In this document: positions 1-5,124 of the stretch, one piece after another
Layout: the number at the start of each line of letters is the position of its first letter
How positions within the stretch are numbered: the stretch's first letter is position 1
NCBI GenBank assembly: GCA_023392645.1
Contig: JAEVYR010000012.1
Span: 1-5,194, forward strand
DNA length: 5,194 nucleotides
From: Chloroflexota bacterium
Lineage (GTDB): Bacteria > Chloroflexota > Chloroflexia > Thermomicrobiales > UBA6265
Reading direction: 5' to 3'
Program-made: the position numbers and the translations under genes
Notes under the pieces: model-generated
What the model was told of the DNA's origin: nothing
Database searches by the model: none
What the model saw: the letters and a program-made list of their open reading frames with translations, nothing else

Positions 1-2
1 TC

Positions 3-1151
3 GTCATCGAGCTCGTGCTCGGCATCATCGCCGGACCGCACATCCTGGGGCTCGTCCACGGCAATGGCGGTCTCGAGATCGGCCGAGAGCTCGGCGTCAT
101 CTTCCTGTTCTTCCTCGCCGGCTTCGAAGTCGATTTCGAGGGGATCAAGGGCAACCCGCTCCGCAACGCGGTCGTTGCCTGGATCGCCGGATTCGCTCTC
201 GCGCTCGTGGTCGCCTTCGGCATGCAGCAGATGGACCTGACCTCAGCGTTCTTCCTGCTCGCGATCGCGATCTCGACCACCTCCCTCGGCTCGCTGATGC
301 CGATCCTGCAGGACAGCGGCCAGCTTGGCAACCGCTTCGGCGCCAACATCCTCGCGCTCGGCGCCATCGGCGAGTTCGCGCCGGTGCTGCTGATCGCCTT
401 CGCGCTCAATCGCTCCCGCGCCGGATTCCTCACCGCGCTCGCGGTCTTCGGCTTCCTCGCCGTCGTCCTCATCATCCTCGCCTTCAACCGCCGCGCGATC
501 GGCCAGAACAAGGACAGCCACATCCGCCGCATCGCCATCACGACGCTCGATTCCAGCGCCCAGTTCGGCGTGCGCATCGCGATGGTGCTGCTGATTGCGC
601 TCGTCTATCTCGCCGCGCGGTTCGATCTCGACGTCCTGCTCGGCGCGTTCGCCGGCGGTTTCATCGTGGGGCAGCTCGGCGACGTCACCACCAGCAAGGA
701 ATCGCGCAAGGTGATGGAGTGGCTGAAGGTGAAATTCGAGGCGATCGGCTACGGGGTGCTGGTGCCGATCTTCTTCATCGTCACCGGCATCGAGTTTCGC
801 CTCGACGAGTTGCTCAACAGCCGCACGGCACTCATTCTGATGCCGGTGATGGTGCTCGTCTTCCTCATCGTGCGTGGGGGACCGGTGATGCTCGGCTACC
901 GGCGCTTCACGACGGGCAAGCGCATGCGGCTGGCCGTCGTCACCGCCACCCAGCTGCCGCTGCTGGTCACCGTCATCGACCGGATGGTCAGCCAGGGCGA
1001 CATCCCCGCCGATGTCGCCGCGGGGATCATCGGCGCCGCGGCGATCTCGGTCACCCTCTTCCCGATCCTCGGCTTCAACGGGCTCCCGCCAGCGGCTGGC
1101 AATGACGGCAACAAGGTCGAGGCGCTGCCGGAGATCACCAAACCGGCCTGA
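3..1151 (+). CDS. Cation:proton antiporter, CPA2/Kef-type (5'-truncated)
   Basis: Integral membrane antiporter expected to exchange protons for Na+ or K+ in pH and ion homeostasis. The reading frame is open from base 3, and the first visible residues (VIELVLGIIAGPHILGL) match the conserved end of TM1 and start of TM2 of the family. The true start therefore lies upstream, and the in-frame GTG at 15 is not the start. About 382 residues are visible, in roughly ten or eleven hydrophobic segments. Family-like motifs in order are GVIFLFFLAGFEVDFEGI, STTSLGSLMPILQDSG, GNRFGANILALGAIGEF, LLGAFAGGFIVGQ and VPIFFIVTGIEF. The protein ends shortly after the last membrane segment with a polar tail, so there is no RCK/TrkA-N or USP regulatory domain. 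The usual Asn-Asp or Asp-Asp pair is replaced by Gly-Glu (Glu codon 372-374). The family call is secure; the ion carried is not known. Confidence 0.88.
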   Translation, partial: VIELVLGIIAGPHILGLVHGNGGLEIGRELGVIFLFFLAGFEVDFEGIKGNPLRNAVVAWIAGFALALVVAFGMQQMDLTSAFFLLAIAISTTSLGSLMPILQDSGQLGNRFGANILALGAIGEFAPVLLIAFALNRSRAGFLTALAVFGFLAVVLIILAFNRRAIGQNKDSHIRRIAITTLDSSAQFGVRIAMVLLIALVYLAARFDLDVLLGAFAGGFIVGQLGDVTTSKESRKVMEWLKVKFEAIGYGVLVPIFFIVTGIEFRLDELLNSRTALILMPVMVLVFLIVRGGPVMLGYRRFTTGKRMRLAVVTATQLPLLVTVIDRMVSQGDIPADVAAGIIGAAAISVTLFPILGFNGLPPAAGNDGNKVEALPEITKPA

Positions 1152-1252
1152 GGCGCAGATACACCGAAATCCGGGTGAATTGCGGGCACAAGCACCTCGT
1201 CGTGCCGACCAACATATCTCCACATCACTCGGATTCAATATCCGCCGTCGTC

Positions 1253-2071
1253 TCACCGCTGATCAGGGGAGCTCGTGTCGGCGATGGCGCCCAGCGCGAT
1301 CACCAGCGGTGCGTCCCGGCAGGGATGCCCCATCACGTGCATCGGGCAGCCGAACGCCTGCTCCAGGATCCCCGAACGCGCGACCGCCCACGGCGTGTCG
1401 AAGGCGACCAGCCGGCCCTCCGCCAGCACCGCGATCCGATCCGCATGGCTGAGGGCGAGATTCAGGTCGTGGAGGATGCACAGCACGGTCGCGCCGTCGC
1501 GCGCGAATCCCCGCGCCACCTCCATCACCATGTGCTGGTGCCGGATGTCCAGCGAGGCGGTTGGCTCGTCGAGGAAGAGCAGCGGCGCCTCCTGGGCCAA
1601 CACCCGCGACAGCGATACCCGCATCTGCTCGCCGCCGGACATCGTCGGATATCGCCGCTCGGCCATGTGTGTCGCCTCGGTGCTGGCCATCGCCCGCGCG
1701 ACGACGCGCTCGTCCTCGTCCCGACGCGCCGCCGGCAGCGGGTGACGTCCCATCTCCACCACCTCGCGCCCGGTGAACCCGAATTGCAGGATCGTCTGTT
1801 GCGGGAGCACGGCCCGCAGCCGCGCCAGCTCTCGCGGCGAGAGCCTGGCGATGTCGCGTCCATGGAGGCGCACGCGTCCGGCCTCTGGCGCCACATCGCC
1901 GGCGAGTGCCCCGAGCAACGTCGATTTCCCGGCGCCGTTGGCGCCGACGAGCGCGACGACCTCGCCGCGGCGCAGCTCCAGCGAGACGGCGTCGAGCAGC
2001 CGGCGACCGCCGCGAATGACGATCACGCCCTCGGCGGCCACCGCCGCGCCGGCGGGTGCGCTCATGCCCAT
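1253..2071 (-). CDS. hmuV: Heme ABC transporter ATP-binding protein
   Basis: Cytoplasmic ATPase subunit that drives import through the adjacent permease. The 272-residue product, usual for HmuV/FecE-type subunits, has all the ABC motifs in order: Walker A GANGAGKST (residues 43-51), Q-loop Gln in VLPQQT (88-93), signature MSGGEQ (144-149), Walker B LLFLDE (164-169), D-loop SLD (173-175) and H-loop His201 in LHDLNLALSHADRI. It is thus predicted to be active. I chose the ATG at 2071 because AAGGAG (2080-2085) sits 8 bases upstream. An in-frame ATG at 2065 forms an ATGA overlap with the permease stop and is a real alternative (270 residues). The frame stays open far upstream, through the permease gene, but this is a high-GC shadow. 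It is the last gene of the operon, ending 101 bases from the convergent antiporter. Heme is preferred over siderophore or B12 because of the binding protein; the ATPase alone cannot separate these. Confidence 0.92.
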   Translation of the reverse strand: MGMSAPAGAAVAAEGVIVIRGGRRLLDAVSLELRRGEVVALVGANGAGKSTLLGALAGDVAPEAGRVRLHGRDIARLSPRELARLRAVLPQQTILQFGFTGREVVEMGRHPLPAARRDEDERVVARAMASTEATHMAERRYPTMSGGEQMRVSLSRVLAQEAPLLFLDEPTASLDIRHQHMVMEVARGFARDGATVLCILHDLNLALSHADRIAVLAEGRLVAFDTPWAVARSGILEQAFGCPMHVMGHPCRDAPLVIALGAIADTSSPDQR

Positions 2072-3183
2072 CCCCCCTGCTCCTTCCGTGTCCGCACCAG
2101 CAGCCACGCGAAGAAGGGACCACCGATCAGGCCCGTTACCACGCCGACCGGCAGTTCCATCGGCGCGACCGCGAGGCGAGCGGTCATGTCCGCCAGCATC
2201 AGCATGATCGCGCCGACCGCGGCGCTCTTCGGCAGCACCTGCCGGTGATCGGGGCCGCAGGCGAGTCGCAACAGGTGGGGCCCGACCAGCCCGACGAACC
2301 CGATCACGCCGGCAAACGAAACCGCCGCGCCGGTGATGGCGGCGACGATGACCATGATCACCACGCGCATGCGCTCGACATCGACGCCAAGATGCCGCGC
2401 CTCCCGCTCGCCGAGCGCCAGCAGGTTGAGCGCGGGCGCGAAGAGGGTCAGCGCCACCGCCCCTATCGTCACGACCAGCGCGACGACGCCGACCTGCTGC
2501 CATCGCGCGGCGCCGAGGCCGCCGAGCTGCCAGAAGGTGGTGCTGCCCACGCCGGCGTCCATCGCGACGGCCGTGACCCAGCCGACCGCGCCGCTGGCGA
2601 CCGAGCTGATCGCCACACCCGCCAGGATCAGGGTGACGACCTCCGTCCGGCCGCCACGCCGCGCCAGCACGTAGACCACGCCGAGCACGATCAACGCCGC
2701 CACCAGGGCGAACGCGGGCACGGTCCAGATGCCCAGCCACGCGACGCCCAACGCGAGCGCCGCCACCGCGCCCACCGAGGCGCCCGCCGACACGCCGATC
2801 AGGCTGGGATCGGCGAGTGGGTTGCGGAACACGCCCTGCAGCGCCGCTCCGGCCACGCCGAGTCCGGCGCCGACCGCCGCCCCCAGGAGGGTGCGCGGCA
2901 TCCGGATGAACCAGACGACGGAGTCGTCACGCGCGTCCGGCACGACCAGCACGGTGTCGCCGAGCCAGTCGACGAGACCGGCGACACCGGGGATGCCGCC
3001 GGCCAGGTCGCCGATGCGATAAATCACCACCGAAACGACGGTGTGCGGGTCGACGCGAACCGAGCCGAGGCCGATGTTGAGGAGCATCACCCCGAGCGCC
3101 AGCGCGATCAGCAGTGGCCACGACGCGATGACCCTGCCGACTCGCGCCTCGCCCACACGGGTCGCTTCTCCCGCAAGCGTCAT
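2062..3183 (-). CDS. hmuU: Heme/iron ABC transporter permease, FecCD family
   Basis: Membrane channel subunit, expected to work as a homodimer with the ATPase encoded next. It has 373 residues, slightly long for the family. The first membrane segment is near residues 20-40. The hallmark stretch follows: RMPRTLLGAAVGAGLGV (94-110), then GAALQGVFRNPLADPSLIG (112-130) and GVSAGASVGA (130-139). Near the C-terminus ALGEREARHLGVD (256-268), GFVGLVGPHLLR (295-306) and LPVGVVTGLIGGPFF (344-358) are also typical; the region before the GLVGPH motif normally contacts the ATPase. The ATG at 3183 is chosen because its A is the last base of the hmuT stop codon (TGATG). A frame extension to 3243 lies inside hmuT and is not needed. 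There is only a weak Shine-Dalgarno sequence, so translation probably depends on termination of hmuT. The loop between the first and second membrane segments (about 57-90) looks longer than usual. Confidence 0.92.
   Translation of the reverse strand: MTLAGEATRVGEARVGRVIASWPLLIALALGVMLLNIGLGSVRVDPHTVVSVVIYRIGDLAGGIPGVAGLVDWLGDTVLVVPDARDDSVVWFIRMPRTLLGAAVGAGLGVAGAALQGVFRNPLADPSLIGVSAGASVGAVAALALGVAWLGIWTVPAFALVAALIVLGVVYVLARRGGRTEVVTLILAGVAISSVASGAVGWVTAVAMDAGVGSTTFWQLGGLGAARWQQVGVVALVVTIGAVALTLFAPALNLLALGEREARHLGVDVERMRVVIMVIVAAITGAAVSFAGVIGFVGLVGPHLLRLACGPDHRQVLPKSAAVGAIMLMLADMTARLAVAPMELPVGVVTGLIGGPFFAWLLVRTRKEQGGWA
2080..2085 (-). promoter_or_regulatory. Ribosome binding site of hmuV
   Basis: AAGGAG on the minus strand lies inside the 3' end of the permease gene. 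It is 8 bases from the ATG at 2071 and 14 bases from the ATG at 2065. The spacing favours the upstream ATG, whereas the ATGA overlap favours the downstream one, so this site decides the start call. Confidence 0.65.
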
Positions 3184-4223
3184 CACGCCGCCGGCGATGC
3201 CTCGGGCGAGGCCGGCGGGCCGCCGATGTCGGTCCCCTGCCACTGTGGGTTGATCGGCTCGCCCTCGAGCTCCGGATGAAGCGCGAGCGCCACGTCGTGA
3301 ATGGCCTCGCCGATGCGCGGTCCGAACCCGAGGAAGTAGAGATCGTCGAACGCGACGATCCGCTCGTTCTGCCCGGCGGGCGTCTGCGCGATGCCGGGAA
3401 TGGCGAGCAGGCCGTCCATGCCGCCCACCGACGCGAGACCGCCCTGCGTCACCAGGATCACATCGGGCGCCGCCGCGACGAGCGCCTCGGCGGTCACGGG
3501 GAAGTAGCCCTCCGTCCCGCTCTCGGCGCCGACATTGATGCCGCCGGCCGCGGTGATCACGGTATCGGCCTCGGTGTTGGTACCGGCAAGCAGTTGGGTT
3601 TCCGGACCGCGCAGGTAGACGAAGGCGACCCGCGGCGTCTCGGAGACGTTGGCCACCATGTCGGCCACGCCGGCGATCGTCGCCTCGATCTCGACGGCGA
3701 CGGCGTCAGCGACCTCCGGCACGCCGAGGGCCTGTCCGACACCCCGCACCAGCGCCGGCGGCCCTTCGATGGAGGTGTCGTTCGCCAGGATCACCACCGG
3801 CACGCCGGCGGCGCGAACCTGATCGAGCACGGCGGGCGGTCCGGCGGCCTCGTCGCCGATCACGACGGTCGGCTGCATCGCCAGGATCGCCTCGGCATTC
3901 AGGTCCCGCTGAAACCCGACCTTGGGCAACGCCTGCGCCGCCTCCGGGTAGGTCGCGCTCACGTCGACCGCCACCACGTTGTCGCCCAGCCCGAGCGCAA
4001 ACACGGTTTCGGTGACCGCACCGCTGAGCGGCACGATGCGGCTGATATCCTCCACCGTCACCTCGGCTCCCGTGGCATCGGTGATCGTGGCGGGGAGTTG
4101 CGGCGCGGGCGCCGCGCCGTCCCCTGCCTCTGGCGTCTGGGCGCTCGCCGCGGGCCCCAGCAGCGCCAGCAGGAGCGCGAGGATCGCGGCGAGCGGCGCG
4201 CCGCGTCGAATGACAGACTGCAT
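3183..4223 (-). CDS. hmuT: Heme ABC transporter substrate-binding protein
   Basis: Extracytoplasmic binding protein (346 residues) that delivers ligand to the permease. The N-terminus is a Sec-type signal peptide: basic MQSVIRR, a hydrophobic core over residues 9-23, and a likely cut after ASA (26-28). No lipobox Cys is present. A Pro/Ala-rich linker (29-44) precedes a helical-backbone binding fold: RIVPLSGAVTETVFALG (62-78), TYPEAAQALPKVGFQRDL (91-108), LNAEAILAMQPTVVIGDEA (108-126), VPVVIL (141-146), and GFGPRIGEAIHDVALALHPE (299-318). The block TYPEAA...LPKVGF with AGPP after it is HmuT-like. Tyr92 matches in position the heme-ligand Tyr known in ShuT/HmuT, by my alignment. The tail is low-complexity (PPASPEASPAA). 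The ATG at 4223 is chosen because it starts the signal peptide, with AAGGAAAGAG (4233-4242) upstream; the open frame to 4409 would bury the signal. It is first in the operon. BtuF-like B12 binding is a less likely alternative. Confidence 0.9.
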   Translation of the reverse strand: MQSVIRRGAPLAAILALLLALLGPAASAQTPEAGDGAAPAPQLPATITDATGAEVTVEDISRIVPLSGAVTETVFALGLGDNVVAVDVSATYPEAAQALPKVGFQRDLNAEAILAMQPTVVIGDEAAGPPAVLDQVRAAGVPVVILANDTSIEGPPALVRGVGQALGVPEVADAVAVEIEATIAGVADMVANVSETPRVAFVYLRGPETQLLAGTNTEADTVITAAGGINVGAESGTEGYFPVTAEALVAAAPDVILVTQGGLASVGGMDGLLAIPGIAQTPAGQNERIVAFDDLYFLGFGPRIGEAIHDVALALHPELEGEPINPQWQGTDIGGPPASPEASPAA

Positions 4224-4286
4224 GGATGTGGACTCTTTCCTTGATTGCGCCCGCGAAGCGAATTCCGTTTCGATCGACGGGAGCGT

Positions 4287-4300
4287 GCGAACCCGTTCGC
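4287..4300. promoter_or_regulatory. Dyad GCGAAC-CC-GTTCGC upstream of hmuT
   Basis: This is a perfect 6-bp inverted repeat with a 2-base centre, 64-77 bases before the hmuT start codon. That is a usual place for an operator overlapping the promoter of the importer operon. No good -10/-35 pair can be fixed on the minus strand; CATCAT (4306-4311) is the best weak -10. The role as an operator for a heme- or iron-responsive regulator is inference from position only. Confidence 0.35.
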
Positions 4301-4476
4301 GACCTATGATGGCACGCCATCGATCGGGTCGCTGTTCAGCCCCGAAAGCCGACCGTGGTGATCGGGCTTCCTGCGCGACAATCTTGCAAGGACGCGGACG
4401 GCGAGTCAATCGGAAACGCGGCGCACATGCCCGGGCCTGCGTCTGCCGAGCGACAGGTTTCGGTTCCCGGGACTGC

Positions 4477-4485
4477 TGGTATGAT
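4477..4485 (+). promoter_or_regulatory. Extended -10 promoter candidate for aroH
   Basis: TGGTATGAT is a TGn-extended -10 with five of six matches to TATAAT, standing out in a very GC-rich region. The -35 is poor (TTTCGG at 4458-4463, 16-base spacer), which extended -10 promoters tolerate. Transcription would begin near 4491-4493, giving a leader of about 125 bases before the aroH ATG. Confidence 0.45.
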
Positions 4486-4490
4486 TAGGC

Positions 4491-4506
4491 AACCGCCATC
4501 GCGGTT
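4491..4506 (+). promoter_or_regulatory. Dyad AACCGC-catc-GCGGTT at predicted aroH start site
   Basis: This is a perfect 6-bp inverted repeat with a 4-base loop, beginning about 6 bases after the candidate -10. It could be a repressor operator at the transcription start, or a 5'-terminal hairpin that protects the mRNA. Both readings are inference; the symmetry itself is directly visible. Confidence 0.4.
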
Positions 4507-4549
4507 CCGGGCAACGGGGCCCCAAGCGACGACGCCAGCATCCAGATCT

Positions 4550-4587
4550 CGACACCCGCGCCGGCTCCCGGCACGCCGCGGGTGTCG
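4550..4587 (+). repeat. 11-bp perfect hairpin in the aroH leader
   Basis: CGACACCCGCG (4550-4560) pairs perfectly with CGCGGGTGTCG (4577-4587) around a 16-base GC-rich loop. The hairpin ends 29 bases before the aroH ATG and leaves the ribosome binding site (about 4602-4611) free. No U-run follows, so it is not a classical intrinsic terminator. It may be an attenuator-like or stabilising RNA element, or a DNA operator. Confidence 0.5.
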
Positions 4588-4616
4588 TCGCACGCACGAA
4601 CGGAGACAGGGAACGG

Positions 4617-5093
4617 ATGACAGCCAACGGCGACCGCCCGATCGTCTGCCGCGGTATTCGTGGGGCCACCACGGCCACCGCCAACACCGCCGAGGATATC
4701 CTCGAGGCCACGCAGGAGCTGGTCACGGCACTGATCGACCTCAACGACATCACCTCGGACGACATCGCGAGCGCGGTTTTCACCACCACCACCGACCTCA
4801 CCGCGATGTTTCCCGCCATGGCCGCGCGTTCCTTCGGCTGGACCGAAGTCCCCATGATGTGCGCCCACGAGATGGCCGTACCCGGCGCGCTGACGAAGGC
4901 CGTGCGTGTGCTCATTCACGTCAACACCACCAAATCGCCTCGGGAGATCCGCCACGTGTACCTCAAGGGCGCGCGGCAGCTCCGGCCCGAATGGGGGATT
5001 TCCGACGACGAGCTTGCCGCCATCCTGAAGGCCAACCCGATCAGCCCGAACGCCGTCTCGTCCGTCAACCAGCCCGTCACCAGTCAATCGTAG
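4617..5093 (+). CDS. aroH: Chorismate mutase, monofunctional AroH type
   Basis: Cytoplasmic enzyme converting chorismate to prephenate, the branch point to Phe and Tyr. The 158-residue product begins with RGIRGATT (12-19), the hallmark of the trimeric Bacillus-type AroH fold. Aligned by eye with Bacillus subtilis chorismate mutase, the active-site residues are kept: Arg15 (Bs Arg7), Phe65 (Phe57), Arg71 (Arg63), Cys82 (Cys75), Glu85 (Glu78), Arg97 (Arg90), Tyr115 (Tyr108) and Arg123 (Arg116). Bs Lys60 is Met68 here. About 30 residues after RPEWGIS extend beyond most of the 120-127-residue family. The ATG start follows GGAGACAGGG (4602-4611), and the conserved core begins ten residues in. It lies 31 bases before the DAHP synthase gene on the same strand, so it is probably the first gene of an aromatic-pathway operon. 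Confidence 0.93.
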   Translation: MTANGDRPIVCRGIRGATTATANTAEDILEATQELVTALIDLNDITSDDIASAVFTTTTDLTAMFPAMAARSFGWTEVPMMCAHEMAVPGALTKAVRVLIHVNTTKSPREIRHVYLKGARQLRPEWGISDDELAAILKANPISPNAVSSVNQPVTSQS

Positions 5094-5110
5094 CCGGCGC
5101 GCCCGGAATC

Positions 5111-5117
5111 GAAGGAG
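5111..5117 (+). promoter_or_regulatory. Ribosome binding site of aroF
   Basis: GAAGGAG ends 7 bases before the GTG at 5125. This strong, well-placed site supports the GTG start over the in-frame GTG and ATG codons a few residues later. Confidence 0.75.
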
Positions 5118-5124
5118 TCGCCTC

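Larger units (their letters stand above)
4224..4616. other. Divergent hmuT/aroH intergenic region
   Basis: This 393-base gap must carry the promoters of both hmuT (leftward) and aroH (rightward). Open frames crossing it are shadows: they have no family match that I recognise and no ribosome binding site. It holds a 14-bp dyad on the hmuT side, an extended -10 and a start-site dyad on the aroH side, and a strong hairpin in the aroH leader, each listed separately. The middle part (about 4311-4450) shows only a bulged hairpin at 4344-4370 and a GCCCGGGC palindrome at 4429-4436, neither of which I can assign a role. No classical AT-rich Fur box, TTAGG-type IdeR/DtxR palindrome, T-box or B12 riboswitch core was found. 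Confidence 0.7.

Noticed and set aside
1152..1252. Possible bidirectional terminator between the antiporter and hmuV (GGCAC/GTGCC at 1185-1206, CGGAT/ATCCG at 1230-1244)
   Set aside because: Stems are only 5 bp and no T-run follows on either strand, so an intrinsic terminator cannot be supported.
243..1256. 337-residue minus-strand open frame opposite the antiporter
   Set aside because: Its Glu/Asp/Arg/His-rich sequence is the mirror of membrane-segment codons; it has no domain and sits opposite a conserved antiporter.
2072..2740. Long N-terminal extension of the ATPase frame (495 residues in total), as if a fusion protein
   Set aside because: The extension overlaps the permease gene in another frame, is Arg/Gly/Ala-rich with no recognisable domain, and a good ribosome binding site and ATG exist at 2080-2085 and 2071.
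3111..3117. B12-box-like CAGTGGC (GCCACTG on the minus strand), suggesting a cobalamin riboswitch
   Set aside because: It lies inside the permease coding sequence, not in a leader, and no other riboswitch core elements are visible.
2056..3279. 407-residue plus-strand open frame opposite the permease
   Set aside because: His/Arg/Asp-rich low-complexity composition typical of antisense shadows in GC-rich DNA; it lies opposite a clear FecCD permease.
3575..3586. T-box-like TTGGTACCGGCA
   Set aside because: It lies within the hmuT coding region, away from any aminoacyl or aromatic gene leader; chance match.
4305..4310. Second TATGAT (-10-like) on the plus strand
   Set aside because: It has no TGn extension and no -35, and it is over 300 bases from aroH, so the copy at 4480-4485 is the better promoter.
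4344..4370. Imperfect hairpin in the middle of the intergenic region
   Set aside because: About 8 pairs with two bulges; within what GC-rich DNA gives by chance, and not positioned at either gene start.
4224..4409. 62-residue N-terminal extension of the heme-binding protein
   Set aside because: It would bury a clear signal peptide that begins at the ATG at 4223, and it covers the likely promoter region.
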